Below, piece after piece: positions 23,758 to 46,335 of a stretch of 64,000 nucleotides of DNA. Below the pieces are notes generated by a model. That model did not search any database and was not told the DNA's origin. It worked only from the letters and a program-made list of their open reading frames with translations. A program made the position numbers and the translations under genes. The stretch comes from Morella rubra (Eukaryota; Streptophyta; Magnoliopsida; Fagales; Myricaceae): assembly GCA_003952965.2 (NCBI GenBank), contig CM025852.1, positions 15,913,820 through 15,977,819 of the forward strand, read 5' to 3'. Position 1 is the stretch's first letter. Each line of letters starts with the position of its first letter.

Positions 23758-25740
23758 TCTTTTCCTTTTCTTTTTCCTTTTACACCTCTATTATTAATTC
23801 TCTTCATTAATTCCAAAATAAGTCATGTCGACATAATTTGACTCTCAAATTTTTATGATGTAATTGATTAATTGAAAATTAAAAAACTCAACGTGATAAA
23901 ATTAATAGTTTAGAACCCTAAAAATATAATACCGGTTCAAAAACAATATATATATATATATAATATATATATAGTAAGAAGTAAATGACGTAAGTAAGAA
24001 GTAAATGACGTAAAAGCTATAACTACCACTTTGTATAACCTAGAAATATAATACTGGCAGCTACCTAGCGTTTATTTCACGAAGGTTAAATTTTATTTTA
24101 ATTTACTAGATACTGCCCATGATTTTGACAGTAGGAAAACATGTTGATTAACTGATATATTATTAACTGCCCAATTCCCAAAATCTATATTACATTTTTG
24201 GAGTAGCGTATCTAGAATTCTCTAAGTCAGGAGGCACTAATGATTTTAACATGTTTTATTAATGATGATTAGGCCGCATCCAGGTATTAAATTAATTAAA
24301 TTAAATTAAACATACCTTTTTGCTCACAGGGAGATATTTTTAGAGGGGACATAGTTAAAGTAGCAAATTAATGAAAAGGGAAAGGAAAAGGAATCAATAT
24401 TTTAAACCAAGAATAATTAGACAAAAAATAAAGCAAAAGAAAGATTAGGTTTAGGGGGCCCTTTTTCTGGATGCACGGTTGGTTGGTTCATGCATTCCAG
24501 TACAGGTTGGTGAGCTTTCCTTTTCTTCTTAAGAAGCTTCTCTTGAGACGACCTCTACAGTCTCTGTTCCAAATTTCCAATATTGAAATAGCGGGCAGCT
24601 ACAGAAATTACCAAACACTGGATCTTTCTATTAATTTTCTCAGACCAACGACGGAGGTATATATAAAAAAAAAAAAAAAAAAACTGTTCAACTCTTCATC
24701 GGTGTCGAACGATGATTGTTTGTGGCACTCAAAAGTGATCGATTACTCTGCAGAAAAGCAGAGGTTCTAAGCTATGGAGCCAATGTTGCATGCAAGCTGT
24801 AAAAGCTTTTAGGCCAGTATCTTCGAAACCCAAGATATATTAAATGGCTAGCTAGAAGTTGCACCCCGAAGTTGCACTCCGTCCCTGTGCGCAAGGAATC
24901 TCTGTTTTATTCCTTCTTTGCCTCTTTAACCATTTTCCTTGAAGTCACGACTAAGATATTGATTTCCTGCTGTATTCACAATGATTCATAAAAAAAGAAT
25001 ATTGATTTCCTGCTGTATTCACAATGATTCATCTAAATCCGTTTGTTTATGCGCGAACGAATAATCTGTGGCATCAGGAAGTTCAGAGGAAGTTGTTTAA
25101 TGATTGAATGTGGGCCGGCCTGCAGATATTTTTTCTGTGATTCGATAGCCATGCACGCGATTTGTGTTTCATTCTCAACGAAGTAATTATCTCCGATCTC
25201 CATAAAATTGTTATCAAATGTTTATCCAATCGTTTAAAGTCTTTCAGTGAGTTGTGGACCATATGAGTGGTAAGAAAAGTTAGGCAGCATATTTGAGAAA
25301 GGAGTTCTAGAACAGTGCTCTGCAACTGTTTTTTTTTTTGTCTTCTTATATTCTTGATTTGGACTGGACATTGGATAGCACCTCGCTACATTCACAAATG
25401 ATATTCATTCAAAGATAAGATTTTCATGAGCAGAGAAAATTTGGATAGAAGTGTGCACACTGCGCTGTCTCTGATATATATGACATTGACATCTTGCTTA
25501 TCACGTACCAGAAAAGAGAAAGAAAAGGAAAAAAGAGGTAAAGGCTATTTTTAAATTAGCATTTTGAACCGAAGACCTATATATTTTGATATAGATATTA
25601 AAAGATTTTTTATATTAAAATAATGGTATTATAATAAAGAAAAAGAAAGTACCTCATGACGAAACAAAACGAGAGATGCCAGATCTATATATAGAATTCG
25701 TTTTTATATTGTTAATTCAACGTCCTAAGTGATGTGAACC
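23758..25740. other. AT-rich spacer with small tandem repeats, no recognised gene
   Basis: I recognise no gene here. Visible structure: a TA microsatellite near 23946-23972, a roughly 20-bp unit present twice at about 23972-24014, and a unit of about 45 bp present twice at about 24948-25033 (GATTTCCTGCTGTATTCACA in each). Short open frames (up to 99 codons) lack family features and contain homopolymers. Confidence 0.6.
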
Positions 25741-25744
25741 CGTT

Positions 25745-26005
25745 CATATATAATTATTACCATATATTTGGTAAATTAGCAGAATTTCCAATAGACCGTA
25801 TCTAGTGGTTAGATATGAGGCAGATCTTTGAAAGTCGCATGGAATTTGACGAAAGAATTCGTATAAAATGGAGTATAAGAAAAAGAAAAAAGAAAAAGAT
25901 GGAGGAGGACTCGTGAAGCATGAGGATTTATTAAGATGACTCTAATAGCCGTTACAACAACTATCATTCTTATGCTGTTAAAGAAAACGAAATCCACACA
26001 TTCTC
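25745..26005 (+). repeat. Diverged direct repeat, copy 1
   Basis: Shares with 28720-28945 the blocks CATATATAATTAT, CCAATAGACCG, TATCTAGTGGTTA, GAAGCATGAGGATTTATTAAG, CAACAACTATCATTCTT and ACGAAATCCACACA in the same order and orientation. I did not find terminal inverted repeats or coding content, and the family is unknown. Confidence 0.75.
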
Positions 26006-28719
26006 CTCGACAGTACTCTACATTAGTCCAACACTGCAATGTTATCCCGTCAGGAATTTATAAAAGAGGAGATCTTTTGGGTTTCCATTTTCTGCTTCTC
26101 TTACGCAAAATAATGTTGAGGAAATTCATTAGCGGGTGTGTCTTTTGTACTATTTTCGGGCGAAGAATGATCAAGAGCACTCTCTTTTTTGCTTCTTTTG
26201 CTGTGACATTGAAGAGGTTGACCACTTTTGTATGTTGGTATAGAGATCCCCTCAATCATCATAATTCTGGTCTGCAATCAAAATTGTTTACAAAAACAAA
26301 AAAGAAACCTATTAAAATATTAAGTATTCAATATTACAAAAAGAAAGTGAATAAAAGTTTAAGATCAAAAAAATAGCTGAAGAAAGATCTTACTTACTCT
26401 ACGTGCAATTGAGCAGAATCTAAATGAGTCCTCTTTCTTCACTAAATGAGACTTGTATGAATGTATCAGGTTATAGCTAGATGCTTCACACTTGGAAGCA
26501 GTGATAACATGATGCGCATGTGATTCTTTCATTTTTTTAATGAAGAAAGACTATAGATCTTGAATTAATACCGTAAGGGTGTATATAGGAGCCATCAAAT
26601 AAGTCAATCAGGACTTCAATTTATAGTGTGAGTCGATAGGAAGCTCTGCACGTCTAAAGGAAAAAACTCAAGAATTATGGTCATAAGAGAATGAGAGAGG
26701 ATTATACTAAGGGATCTTAGTTTCACATTCAATCAATTCATCAAAATATAACATAACTTTTGAGATGGAATATTTTTGTAGAAACTTAAAGGAATTGAGA
26801 AACCTATAAAAAATAAACTTACTTCCAAAACTTTGTGACCAACATGGTCGTATTTTTTTTGACTCACAATTCCCACAAAATGTTTGCATACAATCTCTGC
26901 AAACACTCTATACTTGATCTTTTGGTGTTCCTCACATATTCGATCAAAGTTAGAATGTAATAGGGACAGCTCCTCTCTCTTGAAATAGTGAGCTTTGTGT
27001 TTTATAAAAATATTATTTACTGGAGTCCTTTTATAATGTGATCCCTCATTCCCTCGCCCTTTGACACCGGGACTTCTACTCACAAGAGCTTTAAAAGACC
27101 TGTTTATCTTTTTTGCTCATAATTAATAATATGTTTTAAACAGAATGACACAATCAAATATTTGGACAATCAAATTGCTTCCCTATGTTTTTTTCATTTG
27201 GATGGGTTCTCTGAAATCACTGACTTATGTGTCGAACTTTGAATGAATGAATTAAACAAAAATTGTCTAAAAAAAATGAATAAATAAATAAAAATTGTTT
27301 CGTTTCTTAAAAATATCAAGCGCCACCCCATTGTTTGGGGCGGCGGATTCGCGAAGAACCACCTTGCTCGGGGTTGGCGAGGTGGATCCGCACAGAACCA
27401 CCTCACGCGGAAGGTTGCGCTTCCACCCTTGCGCACCACCCCATCACCACAACCGTTTTCTCCTCAGACACAGCGTTATCTTACATTCTGTGTCCGTTGC
27501 CTCTATCCACTCTCAACTTCTATAGACACAAAGCAAGTCCACCATGAAATCAAAAAAGGGAAATATGAAAGCTCAGTCTGGAAACCAAATGAGATGCTAT
27601 GGCTACCTAGTGCTTGGAGACTTCAATACCAAAGCGGGTCTAAAGTGTTTGGGTCCTCTTGACGAGCAGAGCAATTACAAAGTGGTCAAGCTCGGGGTAA
27701 AACTAGATGGAGAAGTTGCTAATTTCTCCCAAGACATGGTGTAATTAGTGTAAGAAAAATCAGAGTAGATAAAAAATTGCATATAAAAAGAGAGAGGAGA
27801 CAAATTGCATATTTACAGGGATTTGATTGAATTTCATCTATTGCGCAAGGTAAGTGTTTGATGAATTTCCTTCTTGAAATATAGCCATTGGTTTGACTTG
27901 CTCAAACTGTGGTTGCTGTCGTGATTCTTGGCAACCTTCTAGAGAGAATTCCTTAACAAGTGGGATGCTAAAACTGCTGTGACTATTAGTGGTGGGAAAA
28001 TATGTTTGGAGAATTTTGGATGGTGTACGAATGGGAGAGAGAGGGGGTAAGAGAGAGCGAGTTGTTTCTCATTATGAGAGAGAAGCTCCATAGATTATCA
28101 GCTTCGTTTGATGAAGTTTTTGAAGAGCTCTCACAGTTCATGGGTTTTAGAATGAGAACGTCTCAGAGCAGAGCAGTTCTGTAAGCCACGTCATGTGAGC
28201 TACGCTGCAACACAGCCAGGGAGCAAATCTAAGCTCAACCTTGGGAGGTTGTGCCACAGCAGTAGTGTGGCTACACTGGCAGGGTAGCTTAAATTTTAGT
28301 TTTAATCTTTTATATTTTTTAATATATGTAAGTCATTTTTATATTTTTGAAGAAACCAAAATTTTTTGTAAATTAATTTTCACTTTTTTATCTTATTGAA
28401 TTTCCAAAACTACGTTTTTTATTTAATAAAGGTTTTCTACACATTTTATATTTTTCTAAATATTTTGATAGTTTTATATAAATATATATATATATATATA
28501 TAATATATATTAAATATCATGATAACTAAATAATAATAATATTATTGAGTAGAACTAATTTAAATGAATTCAAAACTAACAATCTGAAAATCTAAAATTT
28601 GAAATTTGAAATCTAAAATTAAAACTAAATTTCAATCTACTTCTCAAATAAGGTCAAAAGTTTTAAAATTTAAAATCTGAATCCAACTTAAAATCTTAAC
28701 TCACTTCCCAAACATTTGT
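26006..28719. other. Spacer between direct repeats, no recognised gene
   Basis: Open frames of 60-146 codons occur (for example 25936-26376 plus, 26733-27083 minus, 27544-27744 plus), but I recognise none. A GC-rich island at about 27320-27440 holds an imperfect duplication around GGCGGATTC and GTGGATCCG, each followed by AGAACCACC. A long AT-rich tract with a TA run covers 28290-28560. Confidence 0.5.
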
Positions 28720-28945
28720 TCATATATAATTATCGGGATACATTTGGTAAAAAATTCCAATAGACCGATATCTAGTGGTTACACATCCGGTAGATCTTTG
28801 AAAGACACGTGGAATAAAATAAGATGGAGGAGGGCTTCTGAAGCATGAGGATTTATTAAGGCGACTAAAGTGGCCGTTGCAACAACTATCATTCTTCGAT
28901 TATTCTGAACAATCGTAGAGTTAATGAAAAACGAAATCCACACAT
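28720..28945 (+). repeat. Diverged direct repeat, copy 2
   Basis: Second copy of the 25745-26005 repeat, about 2.9 kb downstream in the same orientation. It is diverged by substitutions and indels, so the duplication is not recent. The hAT element at 28977 lies just after it. Confidence 0.75.
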
Positions 28946-28976
28946 AGGAAGTATTAGAATGTAAACGTCTTGTAAT

Positions 28977-31900
28977 TAGGGCTGAACAGATTTGGGTCGG
29001 CCCAGCGACCCAAACCGGACGAAACCGAAAGGCCCGGCCGGTTTTGGGCCAGCCCGATTCAGCTCTTGGCCCAAATTAACCCAGAACCGGCCTAATCGGC
29101 TAGGCCCACGGTTCTGGGTAGCTAGAACCATGGACCGAACCTAATCGAGGGTATTTTGAGTATTTTGTGTGTGTGTTTTTTTTTAATAATACGTCGTCGT
29201 CTCAACCCCCCCCCCCCAAAAATTAATCGAACTCCCCCCCCCCCCCGGGTGGACGCTCGAAGCCCTCTCCCCCAATTCCCTTTCTTTCCCCCTTGAGTAG
29301 TCGATGCCCTAGCCGCCGCCCCACACCCCTTCGGCTCTCTCTCTCTCTCTCTATCTCACGAGGCGACGCTGCCTCTCAGCCTCACAGCCTCCAGGTCCAA
29401 ATCTCTCTCTCAACTTCTTCCCTCCTGGATTTTTTTCTCCTTATTCGTTGGATTTTTTACCTTTGCTCCGACTTTTGCTTATTGTTTTTAAGAAAAATAA
29501 ATTGACTTTTGCTTATTGTTTTTACAGAGCTCGTGATTTGCAAAGAAGCTACTAATTTCTTTTGTACTGCTGTTGACGAGAATCAAATCAGGTTAGTATT
29601 TCCCATTTTACTAAGTTACTGTTAGTTTATGATAGAGATTGGAAGTTAGGATTATGTTGGTTCTGTGGAGATCAGAGGTCAGGGCTGATTTGATGTTGGA
29701 TTTGGATGAATTTAGGTTTAGTTTTGTTGGATGATTTGCTGATTTTATGTTGTTGGATTGTTTGATTTTATGATTTTATGTTGTTGGATTGTTTGTTAAT
29801 TTGTATTTTTTATTTTTAACGTGGTCTAGATGAAAGAGACTCTAACAAGTACCCTTGATAATGAGACTCCCAATAATGTGATTGATATTAAAGATGAGGT
29901 GGATGGGGTGCATATTGATCTTGATGATGATAACCCTAGTATTAATACTGCCCCTACTAGTCGACCTTTTGCTAAAAGGAAAGAGTCTAGAGATTCTTCA
30001 TTAATATGGGAACATTTTACAAAGGTTGAGGTTTGCCTGCTCATTCACCTAAAGTTGCGTGTAACTATTGTGGGAGACAATATTATTGTCATTCTAAGAG
30101 AAATGGAACTTCATCGATGATAAGCCACTTAGAGAATCAATGTAAAAAATACCCTTATTGGTTTGGGGTGGCTGATAAAAATCAGCCCACATTGAGCTTT
30201 GATAAGAAACCTGAAGGGGGAGGGGAATAGTTCTAGTTCTATGATCATGCATAGGTATAATGTTGAGGACCTTCGACAAGCAATTGCTGAGTTTGTTATT
30301 GGTGATGAACACCCATTTAGAGTTGTTGAGGGTCGTTGGTTTAGAAGGCTTTTGAAGAAGTTTGAACCTAGATTTCAGATGCCATCTCGTATAACGGTTG
30401 CTAGAGATTGTTTCAAGATCTACAATATAGAGAGCGCAAAGTTGAAAACATCTTTGAAGTCACTTTCTAGTAGAGTTTGTCTCACTACTGACACTTGGAC
30501 TTCTAATCAAAACTTGAATTATATGTGTCTCACTGCACACTTCATTGATGATGATTGGAAATTGCACAAGAGAATTATCAACTTTTGTTTGGTTGCTAAT
30601 CATAAGGGAGATACACTTGGGATGAATATTGAGGCGTGTCTTCTTGAGTGGGGTATTGCTAGTAAGATTTTTATTGTCACGGTTGATAATGCCTTTTCAA
30701 ATGATGTTGTACTTGAATTTTTAAAGAGGCGCTTAAAACCCAACAGCGCCTTTGATGGACAATTTCTACATATAAGGTGTTGTGCCCATATTTTGAACCT
30801 TGTAGTGAATGAAGGGATTGAAAGAATATGATGAGTCTATCATAAGGGTGCGCAATGCAGTAAGGTATGTGAGATCTTCTCCAATTAGGATGGATAGGTT
30901 TAAGAGATGTGCTGAAAAAGATAACATAGAATGTAAGGCTATGTTGTGTCTTGATGTTGCCACAAGATGGAATTCTACTTATCTGATGTTGGAGAAAGTA
31001 GAGAAATATGAAAAGATCTTTGACCGGCTCCATGATGAGGATCCCACATACAAGAAGTACTTTACTGAAGGTGCCAATGAGTCACTGCGTTTGGGACCTC
31101 CTCAGTTTATGGATTGGGAGCAAGTTAGGTTATTTGTTCAATTTTTGGAGTTGTTTTATGAGGCTACTATACAGTTTTCAGAATCTTTATATGATTGCAA
31201 ATATCTACTTTCAAGAGATTTGTATTATCCAAGAGAATATTTGTGAATTGTGTGAAAGTGGTAATCATATTTTGAAAAATATGGCAACGAGTATGAAGAG
31301 AAAATATGATAAGTATTGGGGGATCTCTTCGAAAATGAATATGTTGTTGTTTATTGGTGCTTGATCCAAGGTATAAGCTGACTACTTTAGAACTTTGGTT
31401 CAAGCAAAACTATCCAACTGAAGAGGGGGATGTAATGTTTGCCTTTATGAAAAAATGTGTTTGATAAGTTGTGTAGATAAGTTTGGTACTATTGAAGCAA
31501 CACCTCAAGCTTCTCGTCCTACGCATAAGGTTAGGGAGGGTAATCAAACTCGCCAATTGAAGTTGGCTTACATCCTTGAAAGGCTTGAAGAGTCTACATC
31601 TACGGGTGATGGTAAATCAGAGGTGGAATAGTATTTGACTGATGGTCATGAGATAAGAACTGAGGAATTCAATATTTTACAGTGGTGGAAGTCCAATGCA
31701 TCTAAGTATCCTATTCTTGCTCACATGGCTCGGGATGTTATAGCTATCCCAATTTCTACAGTATCTTCTGAGTCTGTTTTTAGCACCGGAGGATGTGTTC
31801 TAGACCCTTATCGGAGTTCATTGGCTCCTCGAACAGTGGAAGCCCTCATATGTACACAAAATTGGATAGGGGAAGACTCTATTGTTGATTATGAGTTAGT

Positions 31901-32691
31901 GGAAAATGTAGAGAAATATGAAGAAGAAGCAGGTATTTTAATTTATCTAGTCAATTATAATTTATTTTAATCACAATTTATATTTATGTATACTTAACTT
32001 GCTTTGATTTGTTATTTGTTTTCAACAGTGGAGATCCTTGGGCCGTTCGAGAAGCACCCAGTTAACGATTAAATGTAATGGAAGTTGGAATATTTGAAAC
32101 TTGTTCTAATTTTAATTTTTTTGTTGTTGTTGTAATTTTAATTAATTTATTGTTGTTAATTGTTAACTTGTAGCTTATTTATCTTTTTATTTTTTATTTT
32201 GGGTAGTTGATACTTGTTAGGGCTAGATGTTAAATAGCCCATTTTTTTCTTATTTTGTTTTTTTAAGTATGTTGTTAACTGTTATTTGTAGCAGAAATTA
32301 TTTGTTAGAGTCTTAGGACCCTTGCGGCATGCACAGCTACAAAAACCTAAAGAAGCATAAAACTTGCATTATAATGTGTTAAATCGTGTGAAAGATTTGA
32401 AAAAAGGGGAAAATTTTGGTCATCGAATGGGCTGAAGAAAGAGAGATTTGGGCTTTAAAAAAATTTAAATGAATTTGGGCCAATTAATTAAATTTTAAAA
32501 AAAAAGGTTAATTTTGGGTCTTTTTAAAAGCCCAACCGACTGAACCGGGCCGACCCCCGAACCTGGTCGGCCTGGCTGGTTCTCCCAACTGATGGTTTGG
32601 CCGTCGGTTGGGAGAATATGAAAACCAAACCAGTCGGTTCGGCCCATGATTTGGGCTCAAAACCGAACCGACTGGTCAGTTTGCACCACTA
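28977..32691 (+). mobile_element. hAT transposon, near full length with broken transposase
   Basis: This 3,715-bp element runs from TAGGGCTGAAC to GTTTGCACCACTA. It is bounded by a perfect 8-bp target duplication CTTGTAAT (28969-28976 and 32692-32699). Subterminal CCGAACCG/GGCCGG motifs and a CT-rich GC-rich leader (about 29200-29400) match the deleted copies in palindrome 1, as do the 5' leader and 3' non-coding parts. It is the only copy here with the middle of the transposase. The terminal repeats have drifted, so it is older than a fresh insertion. Confidence 0.93.
29830..31970 (+). pseudogene. hAT transposase, frameshifted
   Basis: Pieces in order: an acidic N-terminus (29830 on); a BED-type zinc finger starting at WEHFTKV and continuing in another frame with CNYCGRQY and the His/Cys of SHLENQCKKYP (about 30033-30160); an RNase-H-like region with the TTDTWTS motif and FLHIRCCAHILNLVV (30208-30810); a further stretch with CLDVATRWNSTYLML (30809-31246); and the dimerisation domain EFNILQWWK to ALICTQNW (about 31655-31890). 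At least four frame changes or stops separate these, near 30030, 30210, 30820 and 31250-31640, so no full transposase can be made. The family is plant BED-finger hAT (zinc finger BED domain-containing RICESLEEPER-like). Confidence 0.9.
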
Positions 32692-32699
32692 CTTGTAAT

Positions 32700-34020
32700 C
32701 CTTCCGTGATCTTCCCTTCGTCAACTTTCGGCCGCACATGAGCACCATCAGTCATGTTTGCCTGGTAGCTATAGTAAGCCATTGGGTTTTTTACGGTTGG
32801 GTGGACGCAAGTCTATTTAGTTTGATCTTTTATATTTATTTCCACCGAAGACCCGAGAGCACCGGTGAACTTGAATTCGACCCAAAGACACAGTCAAATT
32901 GGCCCAAATAACTTTCGGGCCTACCAATCAAGAAGTGGCCCACTCAGCTCAGATTTCCTTCATTTCCCATAAGAATTAAATTGTCCACGCGCAGGAACAC
33001 AGCAAGTTCGAGGTCTGATGCAGATTCGTTTTAGCTTTTTTCCTACAGCTTCTATCTTTCTCTTAGAATTAAGGTAAATTCTCAGCGAACTGCAATTCCT
33101 AAATTACTACTTCTATTGCTCCATTTATCCTGTAATAGCGTTAGATCTGAGATAGATATTAGTAGCCCTGCTATCGTGGTCGTTCTGGACATGTTCTAGG
33201 GTTTGCGACTGAGATTCTGTATCCTATTCTATATAGTTTTGGAAAGTGATTATACCTTTTGTATTTTTGTAATGGGTTTTTGTTTAATGTAATAAAATTT
33301 TCTGCTTTTTGGAGTTAGTTCTTTGGTTTTTGATTGTTGCGGATTTTATATGTCAGGGCTGGTTAAGAGTTTGAAAATGGATGCTTCTTAATTCCGGCTG
33401 GTTCAAGTATCTGTTTCTTAGTTACATTCCATAAATTTCTTGCTCAGTTGGGGAAATCGGGTTTTCTTGGGAAATACCATTTCCTGGTAAACCTTTTTCT
33501 GATCTGATCAGAAACTGTTGCCACTTATATAAACCCTACCCTTGGTGATTTTTTGGGATCACTCTGTGAACATAGGGTCACGATGACTAGATCATATAAT
33601 TTAGGAACTTGGTCTCTCTACCTTCTATGTTGTACTCATGGTATCTTGGTTGTTCAGAGAAAGTTGGATTGGAGAAGTTCCTATGGCTAGACTTTTCATT
33701 ATCCTTGGGCTGATTAGAATAAGAAATCACTGAGCCTAGTAATATGATGTCTATTCTTCTTTTTTGTTTCCCCGTCAGATTTCATGTTGACCAAACAGAG
33801 GGTTAGTAGATTATAGGTTTTGTTTTCCTCCTGCATTTTTGTTCCTTTTTGAACAGATAGCTATGGTTGATGATAAAACTCTATCTACTTGCGTTTGGTG
33901 CTATTGAATGCAATCTTGGAAATTTGGTTAAATTTATTTTGTTGTTTTTGTGTTCTGAATTAGACTGATCACTCCTGCCATACTGGCGTTTCGGGCTCCT
34001 ACGATTCAGGTGATTCCAAA
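32700..34020 (+). promoter_or_regulatory. Promoter and 5' UTR region of G-patch gene
   Basis: The interval between the hAT end and the start codon probably holds the promoter, a first untranslated exon ending about 33072 (AATTAAG followed by GTAAATT), a leader intron, and a second exon from about 33964 (acceptor CTGAATTAG) that contains the ATG. The border calls rest on splice-site appearance only. Confidence 0.45.
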
Positions 34021-37600
<3,580 letters not shown>

Positions 37601-39443
37601 AAATTCACCCTTGCAGCTGAGCATTATCATCGTATCTTGTATTGCTTCCATCGTGTTCTGTTCAATGTATCTGCAGTTCATGTGATTGTATTGTTCACGT
37701 CGCCTACTGTCTGATATTTTATGTGACCATGTCTACGGTTAATAGACGTTTCTTGGGTAAGATTCAAAATTCCTTAGAAGGGAATTTTTTCGTTCAATTC
37801 TAAAGACATTGATCCATCAAAAAGAGTTGTTCGGGAATTTATACGGATGAATGTAAGCTGATGTTGTAGCTGTTCAACGAAGAGTTTTAGCCCATTGTAT
37901 ATTAAGCTTATATTTGAATTGGGCCTGCAGCCGATACAAGGGCGTTGTCCTTATTTGTATACGAGCACTTTGTTCATTGTAACTGTGGTAGTGAATGCCT
38001 GTGCAGACGGGATTTGCAGGAGAGTTGGTGAAGTTGAAGTTGAAGTTATCTTTTCTTTATATGCGAATTTGAAGTTGCTAGTGCTTGCAAATGGGGAAAA
38101 GATGGGTCTATAGAAGCTCATGTCTAATCCCTGCGTAGGTTCTTGGAGCAAAAGGACTGCTCTGTTTCTTAGGTGCCGCGCATCCAGATAGATTTGCTCA
38201 TTTATTAGCTAAATTGGGAGCTGTTTCCAGCTCTTTTGGTTTTTTTACTTCGAACTGCCTTCCGAAGCAGATTTAGACTCTGACTAGTTTTCAGCGTGTT
38301 GATGTTTTGATCAGAAAAAAAAAAGTAAAAAAAAAATAAAAAAATTGGGGAATAGAGTGGGTCCAAAGGGTCTTACTCGCCATATCCTGTAAAACTTCTC
38401 CTGTTAAGAAAACCAAAATTACTCGCCACACCCTTCGCGGGCTTACTCTAATGGTTAAGGTCTATTTTTATTTTTACGAGTTAGGCACATAAGTCATAAG
38501 TTTGATTTTCTACTTAAGTCATAAGTTTGATTTTCTACTGGATTAATATTGTAATTTACTTAAGCGAGAGTTGTAGGGGTATAGATGAATTTACGCTAGC
38601 TTTCTGGAGTTTATTAGTGTGTTAGGTGGGTTTACTTAGCACAGAGTTTTTTTTTCGTTACCCGAAAAAAAATTGACTGGTGAGCAAATTTTAGAACTGC
38701 AATGGTTCGATTGAGTGTTTGTTAAAGAGGGAAAGAAAACAGAGTTTGGCATCTTGTCCGAGACTCTTTGATCCATAAATAGCTTAGTCGGGTATAGTTT
38801 TCTTGAACATTTCAACTTGTGAGAGAACCAGAGCTTCCAAGTAAACAGAAGGGAACCAAGCCATGCACGTGTTTGGCATTTTGTCGAAATGGAGCCATTG
38901 GCTGAATTTTAATTGAACTTGTTCATTTTCCTTTGGGTAAAGTTATCTATCTTTACAGTTTCAACGAGACATTTCCCTAAGAGAATGCTCGACGAAGATT
39001 AGAACGACCGAATTATACCCTTTCCCCTTTGGGAGGGTTACAAATGCTCTTTGCAGGTATCAGCATCTGTGATGAGTAAGGTATCAAGCAGTAATTCTCC
39101 TGGAAAAGTCTAATACTTGCAACATATACAAGGATATCACTCCCCCGGCAACCTTCTTTCGAGTATCCTGTCCGTGTCTTTCTAAGAATTAACCTGTCGT
39201 AAATGGCAACCTCTATATGTTTACACTGTCAAATTAAGCAGAAAGACTAATAGTAATTATTCAGCATGTACAAACTGTAGGACAACTCGACCTGCACAGT
39301 ATTATACATATACACAGCCACCTCCACACATTCATAATTATTATTTGTTGGTTTTCATGGAGTTAATTTATCCACAAACTCCGATACCTATAGATCGCAG
39401 GGAAGTATTATCGCCAGATACTACTAACCAGAGGGCAGGCTCA
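37601..39443. other. Convergent intergenic region between G-patch gene and aspartic proteinase gene
   Basis: The two genes converge here, so both 3' UTRs and poly(A) sites should lie in this interval. No other gene is recognised. It contains A-rich runs near 38310-38345 and a SINE-like repeat. Confidence 0.6.
38430..38675 (+). repeat. Possible tRNA-derived SINE with internal 24-bp duplication
   Basis: An A-box-like CTCTAATGGTTAAGG lies near 38449, a B-box-like AAGTTTGATTTTCTA occurs twice (about 38498 and 38522) because of a tandem duplication of about 24 bp, and the segment ends in a T run followed by CGTTACCCG and an A run. Borders and target duplication were not resolved. Confidence 0.4.
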
Positions 39444-45479
<6,036 letters not shown>

Positions 45480-45480
<1 letters not shown>

Positions 45481-46335
45481 TGTTTTTTTTTTTAAAAAAA
45501 ATATTTTTTTTTTTTTGAACTATTTTTTTTTTTTTATTTTTTTATTTTTAAATTTTAATTTTATTTTTTTTTTTTCTAATTACTAATTTTTAATATTTTA
45601 TATCTTTTATCAAAATTTTAAACTAAAATGATGATAATACTTTGACCTATTTTGCATATATTTAAATATATTGTCAATTCATTAATTTCTCAAGAATATT
45701 ATTATCAAATAAAAGGTACAAAATATTTAATATCAGTAGTTAGAAGGTGTAATGTGTCAAACATTTTACTCTAAACTACTAATTTTGACATATTGTATTC
45801 TCTAACTACTAATTTTTAACACTTTATATCCTTTTATCAAAATTTTAAACTAAAATGACAATAATACCCTTGACCTATTTTGCATATATTTAAAATAGTA
45901 TTGTCAATTCATTAATTTCTCAAGAATATTATTATTAAATAAAGGTGCAAAGTGTTTAATATCAGTAGTTAGAAGGTGTAATGTGTCAAACATTTTATAC
46001 TCTAAACTACTAATTTTGACATATTGCACAACTACTAATTTTTAACACTTTTTTTTCAAATTTTTAACTAAAATGACAATAATACCCTTGACCTATTTTA
46101 CATATATTTAAAATAGTATTGTCAATTCATTAATTTCTCAAGAATATTATTATCAAATGAAAGGTACAAAGTGTTTAATATCAGTAGTTAGAAGGTGTAA
46201 TATGTCAAAGGAGGTAGTTTAGGGTACAAAGTATTTAACATTAGTTTAAATAATGTCTTAAATGATATTTGAAAGTATGTGTCAATTCCAATAGTTTGTA
46301 TGTGAAAAGTATATTTTTTTTTTTTTTTTTTGGTG
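45480..46335. repeat. AT-rich tandem repeat block, unit about 220-230 bp (left-arm version)
   Basis: The block TTGTCAATTC ATTAATTTCT recurs at about 45671, 45901 and 46119 (spacing 230 and 218), each within a longer unit that includes CTACTAATTTTTAACAC, ACCTATTTTGCATATAT and AGTAGTTAGAAGGTGTAAT. A/T homopolymers bound both sides. The sequence motifs are shared with the TIR element at 47537. It differs substantially from the matching block in the other arm. Confidence 0.8.

Noticed and set aside
25745-28945. LTR retrotransposon bounded by the direct repeats
   Set aside because: The repeats lack LTR-type ends and the interior shows no retroelement domains.
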